DNA of 60,668 bases from Mageeibacillus sp. UBA1243 (GTDB taxonomy: Bacteria > Bacillota > Clostridia > UBA1212), in the NCBI GenBank assembly GCA_002308595.1, contig DBWH01000064.1:1-60668 (forward strand), read 5' to 3'. Below, one piece after another: positions 1-10,000 of the stretch. A program made the translations under genes and the position numbers. The notes beneath the pieces are model-generated. The model did no database searches, was not told where the DNA came from, and was given only the letters and a program-made list of their open reading frames with translations. Positions within the stretch are counted from its first letter, which is position 1. The number at the start of each line of letters is the position of its first letter.

Positions 1-33
1 GAGTGTGCAGAAGTTCAGCACACATCTGACTTA

Positions 34-106
34 TGGGGACTACAGGGCTCGAACCTGTGACCCTCTACTTGTAAGGCAGATGCTCTCCCAGCTGAGCTAA
101 ACTCCC
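34..106 (-). tRNA. tRNA-Val (anticodon UAC)
   Basis: Reading the minus strand gives a full 73-nt cloverleaf. It has a D arm with GCTC/GAGC, an anticodon arm TCTGC-CTTACAA-GTAGA that places UAC at positions 34-36 (valine codon GUA), and a T arm ACAGG-TTCGAGC-CCTGT. No CCA is encoded after the discriminator A. The acceptor stem is weak: 5' GGGAGTT faces 3' AGTCCCC, giving an A-C mismatch at 4-69 and two G-U pairs, while the other arms are normal. A consensus promoter lies 43 nt upstream. A small GTGTGC/GCACAC hairpin at 3-23 follows the 3' end and may be the start of a terminator. Confidence 0.93.
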
Positions 107-148
107 AAGTCCACCTTTTCGAGGGAGTCCCTCGCGAGGTGCTTTGCA

Positions 149-177
149 AGTATACTACAAGGGAAAAATGTTGTCAA
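149..177 (-). promoter_or_regulatory. Consensus sigma-A promoter for tRNA-Val
   Basis: On the minus strand the -35 box is TTGACA (172-177) and the -10 box is TATACT (149-154), with a 17-nt spacer. This is one mismatch from the vegetative consensus. Transcription should begin near 142, leaving about 36 nt before the tRNA. That leader carries short GC hairpins (CCTCGCGAGG and GAGGGACTCCCTC). Confidence 0.85.
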
Positions 178-292
178 CACTTTTTTTAAATTTTTTCAAA
201 GACGTGAAGTGAAATTTTCAAAGAAAATCCGGCGTGTGAAACGGGCTGTGAAACGGGCGGAAATCTGAGGGGTGATTTTATAAAAGTGAGAC

Positions 293-1630
293 TTATTGGC
301 AGGTTGGCGCGGCGGCATTGGCGGTTTCGGAGGTGTCGGGCGCGTACATGTAATTGTTCCGGGAGAAGTTTTTCCAGTCGTTTACGTGGAGGCGGTGCAT
401 TTCTTCGGTGAGGAGGAGCATCTTGCCGACACAGGGGATTTTGGGGGTGAACTCGTAGAACTCGCCTTCGACGTAGAAGGCAAACTTTGCGGTGCTCGTC
501 ATTATCGGCAATGCGTAGACAACGCTGTACGGCAGGTCGACCGACCATTCTTCGCCGTGCCTGGTGCCCCGGTAGTGGACGCCTTCGTGGTCAACGGTGA
601 ATTCGCCCTCGCCGCAGGGTTCGGACGTGGCGTAGTTTTTAAGGTACCTGTCGTCGGGGATATCGCCAAGGATGCCCTTGGCGGTGTAGGAGTAGTCCTT
701 GTTGCTGCGAATCTCGCGGATGACGTGCTCGCGCTCCATGGCGACCCATTTTGAGGGCGATTCGGGAATGATGCAGCTGTCGTCAAGCGGAATCATCTCG
801 TATAAGTCATTCACGGTGAAGCCGTTGCCGCATTTGGAGCACCTGACCTCGTCGGGGGTGTTGATCATTTCGACCTCAGAGCCGCATTTGGGGCAGCGGT
901 AGCAGATGTCGGAGAGCCTCGTGCACATGCCAGTTTTGTGCTTCCACTTGATTTTTTGTTCCTTTGCCCATTCGTAGTCGTCAAAATGGAACGCCTCGTT
1001 GAGCCTGTCCGTGACCTCGTCGTCGCTCATGCGTTCAAGGTCCTCGGGGGTGAAAAGAAGCGAAAGTTCAGCCTCAACCCTTCCGTAGCGCTCGTCAAGA
1101 CAGACCTTTGTGCTTGTGAGGTAGCTGCCCTTCAGCTTGACGAAATAGACAGGGATGCGGAAGTGCTTGATGAAGCGCGCCGTGCCGGGCACAATTGGCT
1201 GGTTGGTTCCGTAGATTGAGCTCATGCCTTCGGGGGAGAAGGCCACGCAGCCGCCTTGGCGTATTATCGAATTCATGCCCCTGAGGCCTATCAGATCGTT
1301 TGTGTAGACCTTTTTGGGGATGATATTCATCATTTTAAACACCTTGTGGAGGTGGCCGCGGAAGAACTCGCTGTAGCCGGCAACGATATTGATCGGCCGC
1401 GGATAAGCCGCCTGAAGCACGAAAGCGTGGTCAAGCCTCGAGAGGTGGTTCCATACGAGGAAGCACGGGCCTTTGCAGTCTTTCAGGCTGTCTTTGACAA
1501 CCACGTGCGGCCGGTATTTTTTGGCGATAAAGCCGTTCATCAGGAAATGGTAGATCCAGTAGTAAAAGCGGTTCGGAACCTTGTACTTTCTGCCGGCAAG
1601 TTCATTTCTCAGCGAGCGTGTCTTCTGCAT
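293..1630 (-). CDS. PlsC-like 1-acylglycerol-3-phosphate acyltransferase with zinc ribbon
   Basis: 445 aa. Residues 20-200 form a PlsC-type acyltransferase domain with the catalytic NHxxxxD box (N61, H62, D67) and the FSPEG substrate box (E134-G135). Residues 246-267 hold a CPxCG...CxxCG zinc ribbon, followed by about 175 residues I do not recognise. Known PlsC proteins transfer an acyl group to lysophosphatidate at the inner membrane face. Classical bacterial PlsC is about 200-250 aa, so the zinc-ribbon half is an extension; it may bind a partner or set specificity. No clear membrane segment is visible beyond a weak one at 22-33. The ATG follows an AGAGGAC ribosome site. It lies 55 nt after the methyltransferase gene and may be the last gene of that run. 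Confidence 0.82.
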   Translation of the reverse strand: MQKTRSLRNELAGRKYKVPNRFYYWIYHFLMNGFIAKKYRPHVVVKDSLKDCKGPCFLVWNHLSRLDHAFVLQAAYPRPINIVAGYSEFFRGHLHKVFKMMNIIPKKVYTNDLIGLRGMNSIIRQGGCVAFSPEGMSSIYGTNQPIVPGTARFIKHFRIPVYFVKLKGSYLTSTKVCLDERYGRVEAELSLLFTPEDLERMSDDEVTDRLNEAFHFDDYEWAKEQKIKWKHKTGMCTRLSDICYRCPKCGSEVEMINTPDEVRCSKCGNGFTVNDLYEMIPLDDSCIIPESPSKWVAMEREHVIREIRSNKDYSYTAKGILGDIPDDRYLKNYATSEPCGEGEFTVDHEGVHYRGTRHGEEWSVDLPYSVVYALPIMTSTAKFAFYVEGEFYEFTPKIPCVGKMLLLTEEMHRLHVNDWKNFSRNNYMYAPDTSETANAAAPTCQ

Positions 1631-1685
1631 GGTCTCAGTCCTCTTGTCCCGGTCGGCGTTTTAACGCTTCACGACGCGTAAACGG

Positions 1686-2540
1686 TTAATAACCTTTTTC
1701 TTTCAGCTTTGCCTTGATTGCTTTTACGTACCGCCAATCGCTTCCGCAGCAGCCGCCAATGTAAGTCGCGTACGGGAACGCAGGCGCAACCATCTCCGCG
1801 AACTCCTCGGGGCCTATTGCCGATGCCTCCCGGCCGCCGCCTTTTGATATCGGAAGACCCGCGTTGGGCTTGAAGAAAAGCGGCAGCGAGGTTTTCTCGG
1901 AAAACTCCTTGATTACGGGGATCGCGGCGTCCGGACCGAGCGAGCAGTTGAGACCGATTGAGGCTATTCCGAGCGGCTCAAGCGTCTTTACAACGTCCTC
2001 GACCGAGTTGCCGAACATGGTCTTGCCGACTTTTTCGAAAGACATGGAGCAGAACACGGGGGCGCCTTTTGTGACCGCCCTCTCCGCTGCCACGCGCATC
2101 ATACCGAGGTCGATGAAGGTCTCAAGGAAAATCGCGTCAGGCTTGTAAGGCATTGCCGCGTCAAAAATCTCTTCATATATATCGCCGCACTCGTCCTCTT
2201 CAAGGTCGCCGTACGGTTCGAGCATCTGCATGAGCGGTCCGCAGCTGAGCGTGATCTTAGCGTCCTTGCCCTCAGCCGTTTCGCGCGCAATCTTCATCGC
2301 GGATGCGACAACGTCGCGCACGTCATACTTTGAGCTTCTCTCAACAGCCGGTCTGTTGGCGCCGAAAGTGTTCGCCTGAACGTAGTCCGCGCCCGATTCG
2401 ATGTAGCGGTTCACGATTTCCGCGACAAACTCCGGATGCTCGATATTGTAACGCCAGACAGGCACCTTCTCCACGCCGTGGCTTGCGGCAATGTCCCAAA
2501 GGGTCGTGCCCACTGCTCCGTCAAGTATAATCTTTCCCAT
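1686..2540 (-). CDS. Homocysteine S-methyltransferase family protein (MetH N-domain/BHMT type)
   Basis: 284 aa, a single Pfam S-methyl_trans barrel starting with the typical DGAVGTT motif. The zinc-thiolate triad is present: C199 in GLNCS and C264-C265 in IGGCCGS. Family members transfer a methyl group from S-methylmethionine, betaine or a corrinoid donor to homocysteine. The protein matches the first domain of MetH alone, so it may work with a separate corrinoid protein; a candidate is encoded at 53923-54570. An AGGAGGGG ribosome site sits 3 nt before the ATG. Only 15 nt separate it from the upstream SGNH esterase gene. The methyl donor cannot be told from sequence. Confidence 0.88.
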   Translation of the reverse strand: MGKIILDGAVGTTLWDIAASHGVEKVPVWRYNIEHPEFVAEIVNRYIESGADYVQANTFGANRPAVERSSKYDVRDVVASAMKIARETAEGKDAKITLSCGPLMQMLEPYGDLEEDECGDIYEEIFDAAMPYKPDAIFLETFIDLGMMRVAAERAVTKGAPVFCSMSFEKVGKTMFGNSVEDVVKTLEPLGIASIGLNCSLGPDAAIPVIKEFSEKTSLPLFFKPNAGLPISKGGGREASAIGPEEFAEMVAPAFPYATYIGGCCGSDWRYVKAIKAKLKEKGY

Positions 2541-2555
2541 ATTCCCCTCCTGTTA

Positions 2556-3620
2556 CTAAATGAATTTCTTTAATGTTTTTGTAATTTCACGGGCCATCAT
2601 GTAAAAGCCAAGGTCATTCGGATGCGTCATGTCGACAGTGCAGTTCTCCCTGTCGTGCTTTCCGAAAAGCTTTTTCCCTGAAATAAAACCAACGTTTTTG
2701 TCGCCGCTTCTTCTCGCCAATGCAACCGTCCGCTTTATCACCTTCATCCTCTCAGGGGACGAGGCGTCTGTGTCATAGTCGGGATTGGAGATGAAAACGA
2801 TTGGCGTGTTCGGGTGTTTTTCCCTGAAAATGCGATAAAGTCTGTAGTGCGTCTCTTTGAGGTGCTTCGCGTCCGGCGCGTTGTAATCGTAGTCGCACAC
2901 AAAAACCGACGGGTCAAGGCTCGCCAGGTACTCCGCAATCGCGACCTCGCCAAGGGCAGAGCCCGAGAAGCCAAGGTCAATTATGTCAACGTCAAGCCAC
3001 TTGGAGATGTAGGCTTCGTACATGTTGTCGGGCCTCGACGCGCACCCTCCGTGCGTGATGGACGAACCGTAAAAAAGGATCGGCTTGACGTCCCTGTACT
3101 TCGGCCCGTTTTCGACCGTCGCCTCCTCAGGCACTCCGATCGTCAGTTCTTTAAGGTCAGTGAAAAGAGGCAGGTAGAGCGTGTAGGAACGCATTTTGCC
3201 GCCAAGGAGAGGCTTTTCGGCATAGTACCCGTCCTCAGTGTGCGACTCCTTTAAATTGGCGTAGTGGTTCATCATGAACGCAGCCGCAAAGACGTGTTTG
3301 TCTCCGTCGTCCTCAACCAGGGTGAACCCGTGCGTGCCGGAGAAAGGCATGTGTGCCATCTGGGCCAGCGACGAGCACCTCATCGTTATCGAAAGCCTTG
3401 CCGCGTCTGTTCTGAACCTGATCCTGCCGCCCGCGGGGTGTTTGTTAAGCTCTGCTACCGACGGGCTGACAGCCGCGGCAACGTCCGCAGGCATTCTCAA
3501 AAAGCGGCCTTCTTTTTTGTCGTAGAAGACTCCGTAAAGGTCGAACCTGTCGTCGGGTATCGTGAAAAACTTTTGCCCTGCGGAAACGTCAAAGCCCGCG
3601 GGCGGTGTTGCGGTTTGCAT
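2556..3620 (-). CDS. SGNH/GDSL hydrolase, probable carbohydrate esterase
   Basis: 354 aa from the chosen ATG at 3620, which has AAGGAG 5 nt upstream; an in-frame start 102 nt earlier has no ribosome site. An N-terminal beta-sandwich (about 1-170) precedes an SGNH domain. S187 in FYGSSITHGG is the nucleophile and the late DMTHPND supplies Asp/His. No signal peptide is visible, so the enzyme is probably cytoplasmic and may deacetylate imported sugars. A second SGNH protein of similar two-domain plan lies at 19506. A TATAAT at 3679-3684 may be its -10 box, but no good -35 was found. The substrate is inferred only from the glycan-enzyme context. Confidence 0.82.
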   Translation of the reverse strand: MQTATPPAGFDVSAGQKFFTIPDDRFDLYGVFYDKKEGRFLRMPADVAAAVSPSVAELNKHPAGGRIRFRTDAARLSITMRCSSLAQMAHMPFSGTHGFTLVEDDGDKHVFAAAFMMNHYANLKESHTEDGYYAEKPLLGGKMRSYTLYLPLFTDLKELTIGVPEEATVENGPKYRDVKPILFYGSSITHGGCASRPDNMYEAYISKWLDVDIIDLGFSGSALGEVAIAEYLASLDPSVFVCDYDYNAPDAKHLKETHYRLYRIFREKHPNTPIVFISNPDYDTDASSPERMKVIKRTVALARRSGDKNVGFISGKKLFGKHDRENCTVDMTHPNDLGFYMMAREITKTLKKFI

Positions 3621-3765
3621 ATGAACTCCTTGCCGGGCGCACTGCGGGCGCCTTCCTGACAGCCTTCTTAACAGCTGTATTATAAGCGAAGAGTGAACAG
3701 CCTTGGCGGGCTGCGGGATCAATCCGCTTCCTTCCTGCCTCAGCCGTTCACTCCCGGTTTAAACG

Positions 3766-6700
3766 TCAGTTATATGCGGCTTCGAGTGCCTCGTAGAGCT
3801 GAACTCTTACAGCGTGGAGGTAATCGTCGTCGTTTGTGTACGTCAGAACGCTTGTGCAGACCTTTTTCAGCATATTGTCAAGAGCTGCCGAGCCGAGTTT
3901 GTTTTCAAGCATTGTGAGCATCTCGTAGTCCTCGATACCGTCTCTGATCGACTCGAGTCTGATTGTCGGAACAGGGTAGAGGCTGTGTTCGATGTGGCCG
4001 CTGTAGATGAGCATACCGTCGCCAGCCTGGTTGTTTTCCATAGGCTCGGACGTTCTCCAGTAGCTTGCCTTCCAGACGTTGACGGCCCAGTAGAGCATAC
4101 CTGTGACGCCAAGCTGTTTCATCTGCCAGAGGCTGACGATTGCTTCGGTGCCGTCGCTGTTGATCTGCCAGTTGACGTAAGGCTGCGTCGGGTTGATGCA
4201 GATGTAAGCCCAGAGCTCGCCGCCGTTCTTGACGCCCTCGCGGACTCTGTCAAGGTATACACCGTATTTCTTGTCCTGTGCAACGCTCTGGAGGAACGTT
4301 GCGCCGCCTCTTACGGAGAGTGCCCTTGGCGTGAACGCGTCAAGTTTCGGACAGTAGATGTTGGTGTATTTGAGGAGCATTCCGACGGAGTCCGTGTCAG
4401 ACTTGTTGATGTTGGTGACTGTTCCGTCGTTCATAAGCTCAAGGTCGCGCTCAAGCGGGATAACCATCCTGTAGTCGGGGTCGATCGATTTGATCTGGTT
4501 GGCGACCTGGATGAGCGTCTTGAAATGCTGCTCCGTGCGCGGCTCGTCGACTTCGCCGGGGTAGTAGATTATCTTGCTGAGCCACATCGGTTTCTCGGTG
4601 TATCCGTCGTTCTGGAGATCCGTCCATACGCTGTAGTCGCGGACCGACCACCTTGCCGTGTTGATGCGCTCGTCCTGCATATAGGCAATGCCTCTTCCGG
4701 ATGTCATGCCGTAAGGAAGATCGGTGACGTTGATGCGGTAGTCAAGGAAGAACTCGTAGTAGTTCTGGATGACCTTGTTCCACTCTTCACTGTCGTAACC
4801 GTCGCCGCCTGCCGGGTAGCCGCTTGAGATGTAGTTTGCCCAGAGAGCGAAAGCCGTTCTCAGAGTGGTGGCTGTCGGGAGCGAGAAGTTGTAAACCTTG
4901 ACAGCTATCGGCGATCTCTTGATTTCCTTGTCGGCATCAATGTCGTAAACGTGGATGACGGAGTTGTAGGTGCCCGCCGGTGTGTTCGATTTTGTAGTGA
5001 CGCGGATCATGAACGCCTGAACGTTGCCGGCTTTGACCGCGATCGGATCGCCGATGTGCAGAAGCGCGTCAGGTCTCATGACGCCAATGACGTTGTGGTA
5101 ATACTCGTAGGTGAGATCGGCGGTAAGCGTGTGGCCGTGGCCGTCGTCGAATTCGTCAATCGTAACCACGAGATTCATATCCTTTGAAGGTGCGATGAAG
5201 TACTGCGCGTTCTCACTCTCGTTCTTGGCCATGCTGATTGTGTAGCCGGAGACGTCTTTGGGTGTGAACTGATTCTGGATTGCCTTCTCCGTCGAGTGGT
5301 CGAACCAGACTTTCAGTGACGCGTCTTCGTCCTTGGCGGTAAGCTTGGACGATGCCATCGGGTCTTCGTAGTGAACGTTTGAGTTGTTGAGTTTGTATTC
5401 GGAAAGTCCGCAGGTTTCAAGCGCAACGTTGAGGTCGTCGGTGATAACGACATCGCCAATGTAAACCTTGCCCTGGTTTCTGGTGAGGTTTCCGAATCTG
5501 AGCATGATCTTGCTGATGCTCGCATAGTCGCTGTAGTGGCCGTCAAGGTCAAAGTAGACGCCCTGCCAGCCTGTCTCGTCAACATAGAGGTCAGCCTTGA
5601 TTTCGAAAGACATGACCTTGCCGGTGAGGTCTGAGTAGCCCGTGAGATTGACCGTGCAGGCTGCGTTGTCGACGGTCTTCATTCTGATGGCAATGTAGCG
5701 CTTCTGAGCCGGATATGCCTTCTGGATGGCAGCAAGCTCTCTGACGCCGATGTTAACCTTGACCGTTGCAGATGTGGGGTTGATTTCAACCGCATTGACT
5801 CCGCCGTTCTTTACAAGTGCGAGCGATGCGTTGTCGGCTGTGACGTAGGCTGCCGCGCTGCCGTTGGCAGGGAACGTCATCGTTGAAGTTGTGAGTCCCG
5901 AAGCCTCCGGATTCTCGGGGATGCCTGCATGTGCGTAAGCGTCCGCCTTCTTCTCAAAGAACGCGATCTCGGAGATGATCATGTAGGCGTCTTTCTTTAT
6001 GTAAAGGCTCGCCCAGTCGATGCGCATTGTCGTGAGTTTGTCCTTGGTTACAAAAGTCGTGCCTGTCATGTCAACGACAATGTACTGCCACTGACCGTTC
6101 TGGATGTAGGAAGACTTTCCGCTGTCGCCTGATGCGGGTTTCTGAGTGAAGAGTTCGAAATCGCCGTCGGTGAGTTCTGTCTTAACTTTGAAGACAACGT
6201 ATGATCCGTCTTTTCCTGTAAGAGCTGTCTTTCCGGTGAGGTTTGAGTACTTGGCAATGTCAAACACCGCGTTCGGGTCGCCCGTGCCTGAAGTGCTGTC
6301 GTAATCAAATCTCAGACCTTCGGAGGTCATTGAAACCTTGGACTGCTTGAGCGTTCCGATAACCGATTTAACCGAGTCATCCCATTTGTCAAAAATGTTT
6401 GCGGCTGTGGAAGTCGTCGGCGTGGGAGTCGGTGTAGGTGTAGGTGTGACTGTAGGCGTCGGGGTGGGTGTTGCGGTCGGCGTGGGAGTCGGCGTAGGTC
6501 TGTTCGTCGAAGTCGGTGACGCATTCGGTCCCTTTGAGGGGGTTGGTGTTTTCGATTCACCTGACGCCGAGGGAGCCGGGGTTGAGATTTCAGGCGTCGA
6601 AGACGAGCCTGACGTGATTACAGGCGTTTCGTCAGACGGCGTGTTTTCAGGAGTGTCCGTGGGTTCCTGTGTCACCTCGGGTGTGGATGTGTTTCCTGCG

Positions 6701-6951
6701 TCGGGCGTTTCGGTGCCGGGCGCGGTTGTTTCGTCCGTTGAAGCGGGTGTGCCGCTCTCGGGAGTGTCGGTGGGTACATCCGTCGGTGCGGGTGATGCGG
6801 TGCTCGTGTTTTCGGGTTCTTTTGTGGGTGCATCAGGTTTGGTTGAACCTGTGCAGCCTGCGAGTACCACAGTTAAAACGGTCAGGAGAACCGCAATGAT
6901 CACTGCGATGCTCTTGACTTTTGTTGAACGGATGTTCTTTTGTTCAGACAT
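3766..6951 (-). CDS. Large lipoprotein with DUF4091 / GH123-like C-terminal domain
   Basis: 1061 aa from the ATG at 6951, which follows GGAGG. A lipid-modified signal peptide ends at LAGC (C33). A Pro/Thr linker of about 145 residues, mostly TP repeats, projects the protein from the membrane. Two beta-rich regions follow, then a C-terminal part resembling DUF4091, the domain shared with GH123 N-acetyl-beta-galactosaminidases; visible landmarks are the late SIRDGIEDYEML and the conserved aromatic YWAVNVWK. The family suggests cleavage of N-acetylgalactosaminyl glycans, but GH123 activity is not shown by any residue I can verify. A 17-nt-spaced promoter lies at 7025-7053, so the gene is probably its own unit. 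Confidence 0.78.
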   Translation of the reverse strand: MSEQKNIRSTKVKSIAVIIAVLLTVLTVVLAGCTGSTKPDAPTKEPENTSTASPAPTDVPTDTPESGTPASTDETTAPGTETPDAGNTSTPEVTQEPTDTPENTPSDETPVITSGSSSTPEISTPAPSASGESKTPTPSKGPNASPTSTNRPTPTPTPTATPTPTPTVTPTPTPTPTPTTSTAANIFDKWDDSVKSVIGTLKQSKVSMTSEGLRFDYDSTSGTGDPNAVFDIAKYSNLTGKTALTGKDGSYVVFKVKTELTDGDFELFTQKPASGDSGKSSYIQNGQWQYIVVDMTGTTFVTKDKLTTMRIDWASLYIKKDAYMIISEIAFFEKKADAYAHAGIPENPEASGLTTSTMTFPANGSAAAYVTADNASLALVKNGGVNAVEINPTSATVKVNIGVRELAAIQKAYPAQKRYIAIRMKTVDNAACTVNLTGYSDLTGKVMSFEIKADLYVDETGWQGVYFDLDGHYSDYASISKIMLRFGNLTRNQGKVYIGDVVITDDLNVALETCGLSEYKLNNSNVHYEDPMASSKLTAKDEDASLKVWFDHSTEKAIQNQFTPKDVSGYTISMAKNESENAQYFIAPSKDMNLVVTIDEFDDGHGHTLTADLTYEYYHNVIGVMRPDALLHIGDPIAVKAGNVQAFMIRVTTKSNTPAGTYNSVIHVYDIDADKEIKRSPIAVKVYNFSLPTATTLRTAFALWANYISSGYPAGGDGYDSEEWNKVIQNYYEFFLDYRINVTDLPYGMTSGRGIAYMQDERINTARWSVRDYSVWTDLQNDGYTEKPMWLSKIIYYPGEVDEPRTEQHFKTLIQVANQIKSIDPDYRMVIPLERDLELMNDGTVTNINKSDTDSVGMLLKYTNIYCPKLDAFTPRALSVRGGATFLQSVAQDKKYGVYLDRVREGVKNGGELWAYICINPTQPYVNWQINSDGTEAIVSLWQMKQLGVTGMLYWAVNVWKASYWRTSEPMENNQAGDGMLIYSGHIEHSLYPVPTIRLESIRDGIEDYEMLTMLENKLGSAALDNMLKKVCTSVLTYTNDDDYLHAVRVQLYEALEAAYN
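6418..6514. repeat. Degenerate GT-rich hexamer repeat encoding the TP linker
   Basis: A run of GTCGGn/GTAGGn hexamers that encodes the Thr-Pro linker of the DUF4091 lipoprotein on the minus strand. Unit length is a multiple of three, so slippage would change linker length without a frameshift. A longer run of the same kind lies at 16745-16930. Confidence 0.75.
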
Positions 6952-7024
6952 TTCAGCCTCCGTAAAATGGTAATCTACTGCGCGATTGCCCGCGCGCGTG
7001 AATATTTTAAAATATCTCGGGTTA

Positions 7025-7053
7025 ACGATAACACAGACGTATATTTTCGTCAA
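7025..7053 (-). promoter_or_regulatory. Promoter for DUF4091 lipoprotein
   Basis: Minus-strand TTGACG (7048-7053), 17-nt spacer, TATCGT (7025-7030). The 5' leader is about 70 nt long. The box lies just beyond the polC stop codon, so the two genes can be uncoupled. Confidence 0.6.
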
Positions 7054-7067
7054 GGAGAATAAACGGT

Positions 7068-10000
7068 TTAATCGTCGCCGCCTACGCTTCCGCCAATGTT
7101 AAGGTCAAAGAACGACCACTCGTCCTTTTCGGGAAGCCCTTTGAGGACACCGTTCTTCTTCAGGACCTCGATGACAGTCTTGTTTACCTTCGCCCTCGTC
7201 TGCAGATCGTCAATGCTGCTGAAGGGTTCGCCCTCGGCCGCCGCCTTTTCGATTGACTCGCCCGCAGACACGCCGACGCCCTGCAGCGCGCAGAACGGCG
7301 GCCTCAGTTTTCCGTCCTCCGGGACGAAAACCGTTGCTTTTGACTTATACAGGTCGACGGGCAAAAACTCTATGTGCCTTGCGTACATTTCCATGAGCTG
7401 GTCGTAAATCGTGAGCAGGTCCTTTTCCTTTTCGGTCAGCTTTCTTTCAGCCGATTTAAGGTCCTGCATCGCGAGTTTTGCCCTCTCAAGACCGTGGAGC
7501 ATATTGTTTCCGTCAAAGAAATCAATCTTCAGCGTGAACCTCGTCGCGTAGTAGGCGAGCGGCTCGTAAACCTTGAACCAGGCCATACGGACGGACAGAA
7601 GCACGTATGCGACCGCGTGCGCCTTGGGGAACATGTACTGAATCTTTTCGCACGAGCCAAGGTACCAGTCGGGCACGTTGTGCGCCTTCATCTCCTCTTT
7701 CCACTTCGGCCAGTTTCCGCACTTTCCCGCGGCAACCTTTCCTTTTCTGACAGCCTCCATGATTTCGAAAGCTGTTCCCTTGTCGACACCCATCTTGATT
7801 AGGTACATCATGATATCGTCGCGGCAGCAGATACATTCGGAGAGCGTCGCTGTATTGTCGGCAATGAGCTCCGATGCGTTGCCCTGCCAGACGTCCGTTC
7901 CGTGCGAAAGACCCGAAATCCTGACAAGCTCCGAAACGCGCTCCGGTTTCGTGCTCTTAAGCAGTCCTATAGCGAAGGATGTTCCGAACTCGGGTATTCC
8001 GAGGCTTCCCGTCTCAAGCGGTTCGGGGAGCAGGCTCTCGTCAACGCCAAGGGCCTCCGGCGACGTAAACAGCGACAGAACCTTGGGGTCTGAGATGTCA
8101 ACCTTCATCGGGTCGATGCCCGTGAACGTGCCGAGCAGTTTAATGATCTTCGGACCGTCGTGGCCGAGAATGTCGAGCTTCAGGATCGTATCGTGCAGGA
8201 AGTGGTAGTCGAAGTGGGTGGTGATCTTGCCGGATCCGTCGTCGTCCGCCGGGTGCTGTATTGGCGTGAAGTCAAGGATGTCCTTGTCCCTCGGCACAAC
8301 CATGATGCCTCCGGGGTGCTGGCCGGTGGTCTTTTTCACGCCTTCAAGGCCTGACGAAAGCCTGAGCTTTTCGGCCTCATTGGCGATTTTGCCTTTAACT
8401 TCGAGATATTTTTTGACATAGCCAATGGCGGTCTTCTCCTGCAGACCCGAGATTGTTCCCGCTCTGAAGACGTAGTCGGCGCCGAACATGACTTCGCAGT
8501 ACTTGTGGGCCTGAACCTGGTCCTCGGATGCAAAGTTGAGGTCGATATCAGGCGTCTTGTCGCCTTTGAAGCCAAGGAATGTCTCAAAAGGAATGTCAAA
8601 GCCATCCCTTATGAGCTTCGTGCCGCACTTGGGGCAGTCTTTTTCGGGCATGTCGCAGCCCGCCTCGTATTCCTGGTTAAAGAAGAACTCGCTGTACTTG
8701 CAGTTTGGGCAGCGGTAGTGCGGCGGGAGCGCGTTGACCTCCGTGATGCCGGCCATGTAAGCCGCAAGGGAGGAACCGACCGAGCCTCTCGAGCCAACCG
8801 TGTAGCCGTTCTCTGCCGAATGGGCAACGAGCTTCTGCGCGGCCATGTAAAGCACAGAGTAGTGGTTCGAAATGATGGCGTCAAGCTCCTTGTTGAGCCT
8901 TGCCATGACGTGCTCGGGAACGGGGTCACCGTATGTCGCGACGGCTTTTTCGTAGCAGATGCGCCGCAGGTCGTCGTCCGAGCCCTCGATGGAGGGAGGG
9001 TAGTTGCCGGCAGGGACAGGGCGTATGACCTCTATCATATCGGCAATCTTATTGGTGTTTTCGACGACCACCTCGTACGCCCTCTCCTCAAGGTATGTAA
9101 ACTCCATGAGCATCTCTTCCGTCGTTCTTAGGAAGAGCGGCGCCTGAAAAGCTGCGTCAGTGTAGCCCTGGGCGGTCTGCATGACCTCGCGGTAAATCGC
9201 GTCCTCAGGGTCGAGGAAGTGCACGTCGCACGTCGCAACGGTGAGCTTTCCGAGGCTGTCGGCAAGCTTCACGATTTTTTTATTTATGTTTTCGAGTTCT
9301 CTTTCGGACTCGACTTTGTTCTCGCGCACAAGGTAGCGGTTGTTTGCGGTCGGCTGTATCTCGAGGTAGTCGTAGAACGAGGCGATCTTTGTGAGTTCCT
9401 CGTCGCTTGCGCCGTCAACGATCGCCTGGTAGAGCTCGCCCTCGGAGCATGCGGAACCTATGATAAGACCCTCCCTGTTTGCCTCGATGTCAAATCTCGG
9501 CATCCTCGGGCGCCTGTGGTAGTAGCTCAGGTTCGAGTGCGAGATGAGCCTGTAGAGGTTCTTGAGACCGACAAGGTTTTTCGCGAGTATGATGCAGTGC
9601 CACGTTTTGAACTTTTTGGACTCCTCGTCGCTTGTGCCTTCAGGGAAATCCGTGAGGTAGCACTCGATACCGTAGATGATCTTGATGTCGCTCTTGAGGT
9701 CCTTGGCGGCATTGAAAATGTCGGGGTATGCCTGCACCACGCCGTGGTCCGTAATAGCTATGGCTTTGTGGCCCCACTCGGTCACGCGCTTTATAAGAGC
9801 CTTAGGTCTCGTCACCGCGTCAAGGGCGCTCAGGGAGGTGTGCAGATGCAGCTCGACCCTCTTCACTTCGGCCTTGTCGACCCTCTTTTCGGGCGTGTAG
9901 GTGGCCGCGTTCCTGATCTTGAGGCTCAGTTCTTTAGAATACTTGTCGTAAGCGACGTCACCGTAGAGCGTCATGTGCTTGCCCACACTGAAGTTTTTCT

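Noticed and set aside
34..106. tRNA-Thr (UGU) on the plus strand
   Set aside because: The plus strand would put the T arm at the 5' end; D arm, T loop TTCGAGC and promoter all fit the minus strand.
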